DNA of 64,000 bases, taken from JBGTFE01 sp041747435. GTDB lineage: Bacteria; Acidobacteriota; Blastocatellia; Pyrinomonadales; Pyrinomonadaceae. The stretch is taken from positions 1 through 64,000 of the forward strand of contig JBGTFE010000146.1 in NCBI GenBank assembly GCA_041747435.1, given 5' to 3'. The notes below the pieces were generated by a model. The model worked only from the letters and a program-made list of their open reading frames with translations. It was not told the origin of the DNA and ran no database searches. A program made the position numbers and the translations under genes. Below are positions 50,352 through 59,048 of the stretch, piece by piece; position 1 is the stretch's first letter; every line of letters starts with the position of its first letter.

Positions 50352-53300
50352 ATGCAAATTCTTCGCTTCTTTGGGCTTGTGTTATTGAGTTTTATATTTC
50401 TCACAGCGCCCGCCTTAGCAAACTCAGACGAAAATACGAAAGAAAATCCAAAACCCGCGACTGCCGCGGCTGTGCAGCAAACGGTCGAATTGGTTGATAT
50501 ACAGGGTAATCGGCGTCTGCGCGATGAAGACCTTCTTTATTATGTAAAAACAAGAGCCGGCGACGTTTACGATCCGGAGCAGGTCGTGCGAGATCTGAAG
50601 GAACTTCTGGCGCTGAACTTTTTCGACAAAGTCGAGACGAAGGTTCTTACGGAACCGGGCGTGCGGGGCGGCGTCAACGTAATTTTTCAGGTAAAAGAGC
50701 TTCCGATTATTCGCGATCTGCAGTTTGACGGCTTAAAAGCCGTGCCTGAATCCGATGTGCTGAAAGCGTTTCGCGAGCAGCGCGTCGGGATTTCAAAAGA
50801 AGCAATTTATAATCCGGTGAACGCTTCGAAAGGCATACGCGTAATACGCGAACTCCTTGCCGGCAAAGGTTTTCCGAATGCCAAGGTTACTGTGGAAACG
50901 GAAGAGGTTTCGGCGACTTCGACGGCGATAACGTTTGTTGTCGATCAGGGCTATCGCTCGCGTATTGTCGAAATCGAATTCGAAGGTAACCAGGTTTTCA
51001 AGGACGGCGAACTGCGCGGCGCGCTCCAACTCGTTACGGAAACGGGAATTATCGCGCGTTTTAAGGGAACGGACATTCTCGACCTCAGAAAACTTCAATA
51101 CGATCTGCAAAAAAACGTCCGCTCTTATATGTTCTCGAAAGGCTATTTTCAGGCACGTGTCGGCGAGCCCCAAGTCGTAGGGCTCGGATATAGGCGCACC
51201 GGTCTACCGGTTTTGAAGTTGTTTCCAATTCCGTTCGTTAATTCGAAGGACGACACTTTGAAGATCGTTATTCCTGTCACAGAAGGAAAAGTATTTCGCG
51301 TCGGCGAGCTGAAAGTTGAAGGAAACACGATCTTTTCCGAGGAGCAGATACTTGCGTACGTCGGCTTGAAGAAAGGCGAGATCGCGGACGGAAAGCGTCT
51401 CCAGCAAGCTGTTTACGAGGATTTGAAAAAGGTTTACGGCAGGCAGGGGTTTGTGCTTTATGACGCTGAGTTTCAACCCGATTTCAAAGAAAACCCCGCG
51501 AACGCAAACGAAGGCATTGTCGATATCACGATCGTGATCGATGAAAACAGACAATTCCGCCTGCGCCGGCTGGAGTTCACCGGTAATACGTTTACACGCG
51601 ACAAAATTCTGCGCCGCGAAGTCTTGATGAATGAAGGCGATATCTACAATCAGATAGCGCTCGAAAGTTCGATACTCCGACTGAATCAAACACAGTATTT
51701 CGATCCGATCGATAAAGATCAGGATGTAACGATTCGCACAAATCAGGATCAGGGCGACGTAGATCTGGTGATTCAGGTCAAAGAACGCGGCAGACAGCAA
51801 ATTTCGCTGAATGGCGGTATTTCAGGAATCGGCGGGTCTTCCTTCGGTTTGGAATATTCGACAAACAACTTGCTCGGACGCGGCGAAGTTCTTTCGATCC
51901 AATTCGGTATCGGAAATCGTCAGCAGGTGCTTTCAATTTCCTTTCAGGAACCGTATTTCCGCGACCGACCGATCGCCGTCGGATTCACACTTTCGGCGTC
52001 GAGATCTAAGTTTTTTGGCGAAGGAACATTTCTTTCCCAAAATGCCGATCTGCTTACCAGTCTTCAGTTTGATCCTAACGCTTCGCTCACGACCGATGCG
52101 AGCAATCTTTTTACACAGAGCACATATGGCGTCAGTCTTTTTGCGACCGCGCCGCTTTCGGAGTTTCTCTTTAAGAAGCGTGCGTTTACGCAGTTTTCTC
52201 GTGTCGGACTGACTTATCAATTTTCGGCGACGAGCATTCAGGACCCGGCGGTAAACCGGACTGGCGATCCAACGCAGGCAATTCCGGTCATTTACGCTCA
52301 GCCAAATATTCTTACAAGCCGCATTACGGGCACTTTTGTGTATGAGTCCCGCGAGCCGATGCCTAACGGCATCGATACCAGACGCGGATCGCAACTCGCA
52401 GTCTCGTTTGCTTTCGCCGGTTTGGGCGGCGACGTCAGAACTTATCAGCCGAGTCTTCAATACTCAAAATTTATTCCGGTTCGACGTAAAAAGGACAGGA
52501 GCAATACTGAAGTTTTTGCATTCAGAGTTACGGCAGGAACGATCGGGACATACGCGGTGAGCGATAAGATCAAGAACGCGAATTCGCTCGCATTTATCGG
52601 TGGAATTCCGGTTTTTGAACGATATTACCTCGGCAGCGAGTTTGACGTACGCGGCTACAATGCGCGTTCGATCGGTCCGGTTGCGCCGTTTGACAGTTAT
52701 GTAACGACTCGCAACGTCGTACCGGCGACAAATATTTCCGGAGCTCCGGTTGCGGCTGTCGGGCTCGACAGCAGAACGCGCGACGAACTGGCTCAGCTTG
52801 GAACCTTGACCGGCGCGGGCGGGTCTAATCCCGGATTTCTCAACAACAACTTTCGTTATATCGGAGGCGACACGCAGCTACTGGGAAATTTTGAATACCG
52901 CATCCCGGTCTTTGGACCGGTTTCGATAGCCGCATTTGCGGATGTCGGAACGGTTTTTAATTTGAGAAAATCAGGGACCCAGGTTATTAACAGCGAATTT
53001 TTGCGCGATGACATTTTCGTCGGAAGCGGCACGACAACTATCCTGGCTTTGCGAAATACGCCGGAGATCGAATCGAGTTTTGGCAGCCTTTTGCTTTATA
53101 ACAATTCGCCGCTGACGACCGCCGAGTTTATCGATATTTTTTGCCGCGGAAACCGCTTCGGCTGCCCGGTGAGCATTCCGGCGGGCATTCAGCCGCTTTA
53201 CTATCGTGGTGAAGCGCAGTTGAACCGGTTGCTGCGCGTTGATGAATCCGCCTTTGGCAAGATCAGCGACATTCGGGCGAGCGTAGGCATGGAAGTTCGC

Positions 53301-53447
53301 GTTCAGGTTCCGGTCGTCAACGTACCGTTCCGCTTGATCTATTATTACAATCCGAACGGGAAGTTTGGATTTACGCCGGATCTGCCGAATCTGCCCCTTC
53401 CCGGAAAACGGAACGGCTGGCGATTTACCATCGGCAGAACTTTCTAA
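50352..53447 (+). CDS. bamA: BamA, core outer-membrane barrel assembly protein
   Basis: About 1031 residues from the ATG at 50352 (a GTG at 50331 would add MIRKIGF to the signal peptide and cannot be ruled out). After the signal peptide (ILRFFGLVLLSFIFLTAPAL) come five POTRA domains (ELVDIQGNRRLRDEDLLYYV, RDLQFDGLKAVPESDVLKAF, SRIVEIEFEGNQVFKDGELR, GELKVEGNTIFSEEQILAYV, RRLEFTGNTFTRDKILRREV) and a C-terminal barrel with the (V/I)RGY motif (FDVRGYNARSIG) and a C-terminal Phe (FTIGRTF). The order bamA, ompH, fabZ, lpxA is that of the conserved outer-membrane cluster of diderms. Confidence 0.93.
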   Translation: MQILRFFGLVLLSFIFLTAPALANSDENTKENPKPATAAAVQQTVELVDIQGNRRLRDEDLLYYVKTRAGDVYDPEQVVRDLKELLALNFFDKVETKVLTEPGVRGGVNVIFQVKELPIIRDLQFDGLKAVPESDVLKAFREQRVGISKEAIYNPVNASKGIRVIRELLAGKGFPNAKVTVETEEVSATSTAITFVVDQGYRSRIVEIEFEGNQVFKDGELRGALQLVTETGIIARFKGTDILDLRKLQYDLQKNVRSYMFSKGYFQARVGEPQVVGLGYRRTGLPVLKLFPIPFVNSKDDTLKIVIPVTEGKVFRVGELKVEGNTIFSEEQILAYVGLKKGEIADGKRLQQAVYEDLKKVYGRQGFVLYDAEFQPDFKENPANANEGIVDITIVIDENRQFRLRRLEFTGNTFTRDKILRREVLMNEGDIYNQIALESSILRLNQTQYFDPIDKDQDVTIRTNQDQGDVDLVIQVKERGRQQISLNGGISGIGGSSFGLEYSTNNLLGRGEVLSIQFGIGNRQQVLSISFQEPYFRDRPIAVGFTLSASRSKFFGEGTFLSQNADLLTSLQFDPNASLTTDASNLFTQSTYGVSLFATAPLSEFLFKKRAFTQFSRVGLTYQFSATSIQDPAVNRTGDPTQAIPVIYAQPNILTSRITGTFVYESREPMPNGIDTRRGSQLAVSFAFAGLGGDVRTYQPSLQYSKFIPVRRKKDRSNTEVFAFRVTAGTIGTYAVSDKIKNANSLAFIGGIPVFERYYLGSEFDVRGYNARSIGPVAPFDSYVTTRNVVPATNISGAPVAAVGLDSRTRDELAQLGTLTGAGGSNPGFLNNNFRYIGGDTQLLGNFEYRIPVFGPVSIAAFADVGTVFNLRKSGTQVINSEFLRDDIFVGSGTTTILALRNTPEIESSFGSLLLYNNSPLTTAEFIDIFCRGNRFGCPVSIPAGIQPLYYRGEAQLNRLLRVDESAFGKISDIRASVGMEVRVQVPVVNVPFRLIYYYNPNGKFGFTPDLPNLPLPGKRNGWRFTIGRTF

Positions 53448-53543
53448 GTAAATCTGAAATCAAACGAATTAAACGTTTATGATTACTCGCCCCGTCGAAC
53501 TTTTTCCCGGGACAGACGCTAAACATCTTGCATTGAACAAGAT

Positions 53544-53573
53544 TTGACAATCGGAAGGGTGATATTTTAATAT
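53544..53573 (+). promoter_or_regulatory. Sigma70-type promoter upstream of the ompH gene
   Basis: TTGACA (53544-53549) is a perfect -35 and TAATAT (53568-53573) a good -10, with an 18-bp spacer. Transcription would start near 53580, giving a leader of about 110 nt. This makes ompH-fabZ-lpxA able to be expressed separately from bamA. Confidence 0.65.
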
Positions 53574-53690
53574 TGCTTTCTTTTACGGTTTGACTAGGCA
53601 GCGGGCAACAGTTCAAAAAGTTTTAGATTCTAAGAAGATATATCTCGGAAACGAACAGCCTTTTTACAAGTTATTAGGAGTATTATAAAA

Positions 53691-54335
53691 ATGAAAACAT
53701 TTCGTCTTTTTGTCGCCACACTTTTTGTCGCGGCATTTTTCGCAGTATCGGCACTCGCCCAAACCCCGGCGAGTAAGATCGGACTTATCAACACAAATGC
53801 CTTTGAGGATGAAAAAGGGGGTATCACCAAATTTCTTACTGCAAGAAAAAGTTTGGATGCCGAATTTAAAAAAGACTTTGATGATCTGACCTCATTGGTT
53901 AACCGACTCACGGCTTTGGAAAAAGAGATCGGTGTTTTGGAAACCCAGATAAAAGCCGCTCAAGGTACGAATGTTCCGATCTCGGCGACGATTCAAACCA
54001 CGTATTCCACAAAAGCCGACGAATACGGAAAACTGACTCGCGAACATAAATTTAAGCAAGACGACGCAAAAGTGCGTTACGAGAAGCGTGAGCAAGTCGT
54101 TCTAGGACCCGTCATGCTCGACATTGGCAAAGCGATGCAGGATTATCAAAAGCAAAAGGCTTATGCGCTTCTTCTAGATTCGGCGAAACTTTTTAATGCC
54201 GGCGTTCTTCTCGCATGGGACGAAGTTACGGATGTGACGGCGGATTTCGTTAAGTTCTACAACGCGCGTCCGGCGACGACCGCAGTTAAGACGACGCCCA
54301 CAACCGTCCCGAGCACGGTGCCCGCAAAGCCGTAG
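53691..54335 (+). CDS. OmpH/Skp-family periplasmic chaperone
   Basis: 214 residues with a signal peptide (LFVATLFVAAFFAVSALAQ). It starts SKIGLINTNAFEDEKGGITK as in Skp (beta strand followed by a long alpha hairpin); the coiled tentacles lie at residues about 45-150 (SLVNRLTALEKEIGVLETQI, KQDDAKVRYEKREQVVLGPV), and the returning strand is YALLLDSAKLFNAGVLLAWD. A Pro/Thr-rich C-terminal tail of about 20 residues is extra. It should bind unfolded barrel proteins on the way to BamA, the gene immediately upstream. Confidence 0.9.
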   Translation: MKTFRLFVATLFVAAFFAVSALAQTPASKIGLINTNAFEDEKGGITKFLTARKSLDAEFKKDFDDLTSLVNRLTALEKEIGVLETQIKAAQGTNVPISATIQTTYSTKADEYGKLTREHKFKQDDAKVRYEKREQVVLGPVMLDIGKAMQDYQKQKAYALLLDSAKLFNAGVLLAWDEVTDVTADFVKFYNARPATTAVKTTPTTVPSTVPAKP

Positions 54336-54425
54336 TAATTACCGATAAGAAATCTAAGGTCGGAAGCCCGTCAAATATACTGGCTTCTGACTTTTTTTAT
54401 TTTGTATGCTAAATTTTATTTTGCA

Positions 54426-54866
54426 ATGACCATTCTCGATTCACGCGCCATCCAGGAAATTTTGCCGCATCGCTATCCGTTTTTGCTGGTCGATAAGATC
54501 ATCGAACTCGAACCGCGCGTTCGTATTGTCGGCATCAAGCAAGTTACCGTTAACGAACCTTTTTTTCAGGGGCATTTTCCGGGCGAACCGGTAATGCCGG
54601 GTGTTTTGCAGATCGAAGCTCTGGCGCAGGTCGGCGCGATCCTTGCTCTTCGCGAGTTTGAAGATCGCGACAATCGCATCCCGTTTTTCAGCGGAATCGA
54701 ATATGCGCGTTTTCGCCGTCCCGTCGTTCCCGGTGATACGCTCGTTTTGGAAGTGACCGCTTTGCGAATAGGCACGCGCGTACAGAAGATGCGCGGAGAA
54801 GCGAAGGTTGACGGGAAGATCGCAGCCGAAGCCGAGATCATGTGCGTCATCGCCGAAAGACCATAG
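54426..54866 (+). CDS. fabZ: 3-hydroxyacyl-[ACP] dehydratase FabZ
   Basis: 146 residues from the ATG at 54426. The hotdog catalytic motif is complete: LPHRYPFLLVDKI with the active-site His, GHFPGEPVMPGVLQIEALAQ with the catalytic Glu. It dehydrates beta-hydroxyacyl-ACP in fatty-acid synthesis and competes with LpxA for the same ACP substrate, which explains the linkage to lpxA 65 bp downstream. Confidence 0.96.
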   Translation: MTILDSRAIQEILPHRYPFLLVDKIIELEPRVRIVGIKQVTVNEPFFQGHFPGEPVMPGVLQIEALAQVGAILALREFEDRDNRIPFFSGIEYARFRRPVVPGDTLVLEVTALRIGTRVQKMRGEAKVDGKIAAEAEIMCVIAERP

Positions 54867-54873
54867 GAGTCTC

Positions 54874-54903
54874 GAGAGACGGATGAATTCGCGTTCGTCT
54901 CTC
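54874..54903. other. Hairpin between fabZ and lpxA
   Basis: GAGAGACG (54874-54881) pairs perfectly with CGTCTCTC (54896-54903). No T run follows, so it is not a terminator; it may affect RNA stability or processing inside the operon. Confidence 0.5.
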
Positions 54904-54931
54904 AACTCTTACTCTCCACTCTCTACTTTTT

Positions 54932-55705
54932 ATGTTTATTCACGAAACCGCAATTGTCAGCCCAAAAGCCGATATCAGCGAGGATTGTCATATTGGGGCG
55001 TTTTGTATCGTCGGCGATGAAGTCTCGCTCGGCTCGAAAGTTCGGCTCGATTCGCACGTGGTGATCGACGGGAAAACTTCGGTTGGCGACGAAACGCATG
55101 TTTTTCCGTTTGTTTCGATCGGATTGGCGCCACAGGATCTGAAATATGGCGGTGAAAAAACCGCAACCGATATCGGACGACGAAATCAAATTCGCGAATT
55201 CGTGACGATTCATCGCGGCACTTCCGGCGGCGGCGGGATCACGCGTATCGGTGACGATAATTTGCTAATGGCGCAAGCGCATATCGCACATGACTGCGTG
55301 ATCGGAAATGAAGTCATCATGGCGAACGCGGCAACGCTCGCCGGTCACGTCGAGATCGCCGACAAAGCAAATATCGGCGCGTATTCGGGCGTTCACCAAT
55401 ACTGCCGTATCGGTTATGAAGCGTTTGTCGGCGGTTATTCCGTCGTCGTCAAAGACGCGATGCCATTTGCGACAATTCAGGGAAATCACGCCAAATGCTA
55501 CGGCTTAAATCGCGTCGGTATGCGCCGCCGCGGCTATCCGAAAGATACGATTGAAAAACTGCACCGAGCGTTTCATCTTCTGCTTTCCGCAAAATTGAAC
55601 ACCACGCAGGCGGTCGAAAAGATAAAAGAGGAAGTCGCGGATTGTGCGGAAGTAGATCTTCTGGTCGATTTCATCGAAGCCTCGAAACGCGGCGTAGTTA
55701 AGTAG
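54932..55705 (+). CDS. lpxA: UDP-N-acetylglucosamine acyltransferase LpxA
   Basis: 257 residues of left-handed beta-helix hexapeptide repeats (IVSPKADISEDCHIGAFCIV, VSLGSKVRLDSHVVIDGKTS, IAHDCVIGNEVIMANAATLA, VEIADKANIGAYSGVHQYCR) with the catalytic His in AHIAHDCVIG, and the C-terminal helical domain ending FIEASKRGV. It catalyses the first step of lipid A synthesis. Its presence supports a diderm with LPS. Confidence 0.96.
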   Translation: MFIHETAIVSPKADISEDCHIGAFCIVGDEVSLGSKVRLDSHVVIDGKTSVGDETHVFPFVSIGLAPQDLKYGGEKTATDIGRRNQIREFVTIHRGTSGGGGITRIGDDNLLMAQAHIAHDCVIGNEVIMANAATLAGHVEIADKANIGAYSGVHQYCRIGYEAFVGGYSVVVKDAMPFATIQGNHAKCYGLNRVGMRRRGYPKDTIEKLHRAFHLLLSAKLNTTQAVEKIKEEVADCAEVDLLVDFIEASKRGVVK

Positions 55706-55707
55706 AA

Positions 55708-55779
55708 CAGAAGCCCGCGCGTAAGCAAGGACGGATAAAAAAGTTAAGTATTCCGCTCATGCTTATGCGCAGGCTTCCG
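55708..55779. repeat. Imperfect inverted repeat with 21-bp arms (REP-like) after lpxA
   Basis: Arms 55708-55728 (CAGAAGCCCGCGCGTAAGCAA) begin beside the lpxA stop and match 55759-55779 at 17 of 21 positions as an inverted repeat, with a 30-nt A+T-rich centre. The G+C-rich arms differ from the flanking DNA. It sits between convergent genes (lpxA and 55798-56235) and may double as a terminator. Confidence 0.6.
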
Positions 55780-55797
55780 TTTGAAATTTGGGGCTAT

Positions 55798-56235
55798 TTA
55801 CGCCGCTGCTTCGCCGGCTTGTTCAGCCGCAATCGACTTCATCCATTCCTGCGTTTTTTTCACGCGTTCCGCGCCGTCCGGTCGATCCATAATGATCTTT
55901 TCAAGGTGCTGAAAAGATTCCTCGCTTTCGAACTTCTCGCGAAGGTCGCCCAGAAACGGTTCGATCTTGGAAAAAACCATAATATGCTCGCCCTGCGTAT
56001 CGTGGAACATATCGGCGTCGATCGCGCCGTGACTTACGAGCGCCGCCGCCATTTCCCAATACGACAAAACCATTCGAAGATAACCGCCAACTTCCGGGTC
56101 CATCATGGTCGTCATTACGTCGTCAGCGTTGGTCGGGTTGAAACCGAACATCCAGTTTCGCGCTTCTCTCATCGTCTTCTCGCGTCGTAAGTCGTAAAGT
56201 TTCAAAATCAGATCTGCTGATTCAGTTTTATTCAT
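55798..56235 (-). CDS. Hypothetical soluble helical protein within the lipid A cluster
   Basis: 145 residues, almost all helical, no signal peptide. From the ATG at 56235 (GGAGG upstream) it reads NKTESADLILKLYDLRREKT, ARNWMFGFNP, DVMTTMMDPEVGGYLRMVLS, YWEMAAALVSHGAIDADMFH, then a charged second half and an Ala-rich end. Comparable proteins of unknown function occur in Acidobacteriota and are sometimes labelled DUF4760-like; this is from memory. It is on the opposite strand and interrupts the usual lpxA-lpxI order. Confidence 0.7.
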   Translation of the reverse strand: MNKTESADLILKLYDLRREKTMREARNWMFGFNPTNADDVMTTMMDPEVGGYLRMVLSYWEMAAALVSHGAIDADMFHDTQGEHIMVFSKIEPFLGDLREKFESEESFQHLEKIIMDRPDGAERVKKTQEWMKSIAAEQAGEAAA

Positions 56236-56410
56236 AATAAAAATTCCTCCAAAAAAAATATGTAATTCAATCTTAAGTCCCGCTTCTTGCGACGTCAATT
56301 TTCCGATGGCGGAATTAAACGAAACGTAACAAATTCAAAAAAGTTGGCGATGCGAGTTGTTAGAAAATTCACCTTAACGCTAAACTTTGTCTTGTTTAGA
56401 TTTGTTTTTT

Positions 56411-57223
56411 ATGAAATACGGATTGATCGCCGGAAACGGAAGATTTCCTTTTCTCGTAGCCGAAGGCGCGCGGCGTGCGGGCGCTGATTTGTCGGTTGTT
56501 GCGATTCGCGAAGAAACCGATAAGCGTATTGAGGAAGTTGCCGAAAAAGTGGTTTGGGTCGGCATCGGGCAGCTTGGAAAGATGATCTCTTTTTTCAAAA
56601 CGGAAGGTGTCACGCGCGCGATCATGGCGGGACAAGTGAAACACGTGCAGATCTTTTCCGGCGCGCTGCCAGATTTGCGAATGGTCAGAATGCTTTGGAA
56701 TTTGCCGCAGCGAAACACCGACGCTTTGATCGGCGGCGTCGCCGCGGAAATGTCTAAAGAAGGGATCGAATTAATTGATTCGACGTACTTTATTCAAGAT
56801 CAATTGGCGAGCGAAGGAGTTTTATCACGGCGAAAACCGAATGAAACGGAGTGTGAAAATATCGAGTACGGCTTGAAGATCGCGAACGAAATAGCGCGGC
56901 TCGATCTCGGGCAAACGATCGTCGTTCGCGCAAAAGCGTGTGTTGCGATAGAGGCGATGGAAGGCACGGACGCGACGATTGAACGTGCCGGCGAGCTGGC
57001 AAAAGGGAAACTAACGGTCGTAAAAGTAGCAAAGCCAAACCAGGATATGCGTTTCGACGTTCCGGTTGTCGGCGTTCCAACGATTCACGCGATGATCAAC
57101 GCGGGCGCGACTTGTTTGTGCCTTACGGCGGGGAAAACTTTAATGTTTGACCGCGAGGAAATGCTCGAGCTCGCCGATAAAAATAAGATTTCAATTGTTG
57201 CGGTCGATCCGAAACAAATTTGA
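56411..57223 (+). CDS. lpxI: UDP-2,3-diacylglucosamine diphosphatase LpxI
   Basis: 270 residues. LpxI, rather than LpxH, is recognised by MKYGLIAGNGRFPFLVAEGA at the N-terminus and by VVRAKACVAIEAMEGTDATI and RFDVPVVGVPTIHAM in the C-terminal catalytic domain, with the catalytic Asp near GTDATI. It removes UMP from UDP-diacylglucosamine to give lipid X. Start at the ATG at 56411; a longer frame begins 24 bp upstream but lacks support. lpxB, which often follows, is not here. Confidence 0.93.
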   Translation: MKYGLIAGNGRFPFLVAEGARRAGADLSVVAIREETDKRIEEVAEKVVWVGIGQLGKMISFFKTEGVTRAIMAGQVKHVQIFSGALPDLRMVRMLWNLPQRNTDALIGGVAAEMSKEGIELIDSTYFIQDQLASEGVLSRRKPNETECENIEYGLKIANEIARLDLGQTIVVRAKACVAIEAMEGTDATIERAGELAKGKLTVVKVAKPNQDMRFDVPVVGVPTIHAMINAGATCLCLTAGKTLMFDREEMLELADKNKISIVAVDPKQI

Positions 57224-57325
57224 CCGGAGATACGTAAAATAGCACTAACTAAGCCACAGAGAACAAAGAAAACTTTCCTCAACATCGGTGTTCGTCTGCG
57301 GTTTCTATTGTTCCTGGAGAATAAA

Positions 57326-58987
57326 ATGAGAAAAAATTTACTTGCATTATTATTGGTTTTTACCTTTATCGTTCCGATCGCGGCGCAAACGTCGACTAAA
57401 AAGAATTCGCCCGCGATGAAGGCGGCGATGAATATTACAGCAGCACAAATGAGCGATTATCTGCATTTTATCGCGTCTGACGAAATGGAAGGACGCGACA
57501 CACCATCGCGGGGACTCGACACAACGGCGAAATTCATCGCGTTGAATCTTTCGCGTTGGGGATTTAAGCCTGCTGGCGATAGTGGAACTTTCTTTCAGAA
57601 GATCGCCCTGCGGCGCGATAGCATCGACCCTTCGACGATGAAATTAAGTATTGACGGCAAAAGCTTTGTTTTCGGCGAAGATTTCCTGCGGGGCGATCGC
57701 CTCGGTGGCAACGCAATGGTTGACGGTCCGCTCGTTTTCGGGAAAGACGGATGGATGGTGAAATCGAAAAACATCGACGCGCTCGGTGGAATCGATGTAA
57801 AGGGCAAAATCCTCGTTCTTTCCGCCATGAATTTTTCGCAGCAATATATGCTTGCGATGCCCGCAGGGGTAACGCCAGGCGATTTAAAGGGCACACCCGG
57901 AACCGACTGGGCTGACCCGGTTACAAATGCCCGTCAAAAAGGCGCAACGGGCGTTATCGTAATAGCTCCCCCGCAGCTACAGGGAATGTGGGAACGGGTC
58001 AGAGGATTTTTTACCCGGGGCACCATGTTTCCAGAAAAACTGCGCGCCGACAGCGGAAACGTGAATACGCCGCCGAGCTCGATGCCGGTGATGCTCGTTA
58101 CGGAAAAAGTCGGCGACGCGCTCGGCATAAAATCTGGCAGCGGCGAGTTAAAAGCGCAGACCGCGAGCATCAGCGCGATAAGCAAACCCGAGATACTTTG
58201 GACGCAGAACGTTGTTGCGATCTGGGAAGGCAGCGATCCGGTTTTGAAAAATGAATTTGTTGCCATCGGCGCGCATTACGATCACGTCGGAATAAATCCG
58301 AATGCTCCGGGCGACGACAAAATATTTAACGGCGCGGACGATGACGGTTCTGGCACGACCGCGGTTTTGGCGATCGCGGAAGCCTTGGCAAAATCCGGCA
58401 TCCGCCCGAAACGCTCCGTCCTTTTCGTTTGGCATGCCGGCGAGGAAAAAGGTTTGTGGGGAAGCGAATATTTTACAATGTTTCCAACTGTCGATCTCAA
58501 AAAGGTAATCGCGCAGCTAAATATCGATATGATCGGGCGAAGCAAAAAACCCGGCTATCTCGCGCCTTGCGACACAAATCCGAGACCCGGACAACCGCCA
58601 TGCAACGCGGAACTTTCCGGCGAAAACGAAATTTATGTGATCGGTTCGAAAATGATGAGCACCGAGCTTGGAGCGATGAGCGAAAGCGTAAATAATTCGT
58701 TTTTGAAGCTGACCTACAACTACAAATACGACGACCCGAAAGACCCAAACCGTTTCTTTTTCCGTTCGGACCATTTTCATTACGCGACAAAAGGAATTCC
58801 GATCATCTTTTGGTTTGACGGCACGCACGAAGACTATCACGGCGCGGGCGATCATGCCGATAAGATCGATTACGCCAAGATGGAAAAAGTTACGCGAACG
58901 ATCTTTCTCACGCTGTGGGAACTTGGCGACGCGACGGCTCGTCCAGCCGTTGATAAACAGCTTCCGGCTGAACTAACGACGAGATAA
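57326..58987 (+). CDS. Secreted M28-family zinc aminopeptidase with PA domain
   Basis: 553 residues. Signal peptide (RKNLLALLLVFTFIVPIAA) with GGAGAATAAA before the ATG. A protease-associated insert lies between residues about 110 and 265; the di-zinc site is formed by GAHYDHVG, NGADDDGSG, HAGEEKGLWGS (catalytic Glu pair), NIDMIG and a final His in EDYHGAGD. Cys residues near 420-425 (CDTNPRPGQPPC) may form a disulfide. The enzyme trims N-terminal residues from peptides outside the cytoplasm. Not operonic with its neighbours. Confidence 0.92.
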   Translation: MRKNLLALLLVFTFIVPIAAQTSTKKNSPAMKAAMNITAAQMSDYLHFIASDEMEGRDTPSRGLDTTAKFIALNLSRWGFKPAGDSGTFFQKIALRRDSIDPSTMKLSIDGKSFVFGEDFLRGDRLGGNAMVDGPLVFGKDGWMVKSKNIDALGGIDVKGKILVLSAMNFSQQYMLAMPAGVTPGDLKGTPGTDWADPVTNARQKGATGVIVIAPPQLQGMWERVRGFFTRGTMFPEKLRADSGNVNTPPSSMPVMLVTEKVGDALGIKSGSGELKAQTASISAISKPEILWTQNVVAIWEGSDPVLKNEFVAIGAHYDHVGINPNAPGDDKIFNGADDDGSGTTAVLAIAEALAKSGIRPKRSVLFVWHAGEEKGLWGSEYFTMFPTVDLKKVIAQLNIDMIGRSKKPGYLAPCDTNPRPGQPPCNAELSGENEIYVIGSKMMSTELGAMSESVNNSFLKLTYNYKYDDPKDPNRFFFRSDHFHYATKGIPIIFWFDGTHEDYHGAGDHADKIDYAKMEKVTRTIFLTLWELGDATARPAVDKQLPAELTTR

Positions 58988-58997
58988 AATGCAGAAA

Positions 58998-59040
58998 CGC
59001 GCACGAAGTAAGCGTGTTTGTTAACCTTACTTCGTGCGCG
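58998..59040. repeat. Perfect 15-bp inverted repeat between convergent genes
   Basis: CGCGCACGAAGTAAG (58998-59012) and its exact complement CTTACTTCGTGCGCG (59026-59040) enclose a 13-nt loop. The stem is longer and more G+C-rich than the other terminators here and the T run begins about 10 nt away, so a REP-like element or a bidirectional terminator are both possible. It lies between the M28 peptidase and rsmI stops. Confidence 0.8.
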
Positions 59041-59048
59041 GCTTCGTG

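Noticed and set aside
50114..50404. 96-codon minus-strand frame before bamA
   Set aside because: It overlaps the clpC terminator and the bamA signal peptide; no homologous feature or ribosome binding site.
54874..54903. Terminator between fabZ and lpxA
   Set aside because: Hairpin without a T run inside what should be one transcription unit.
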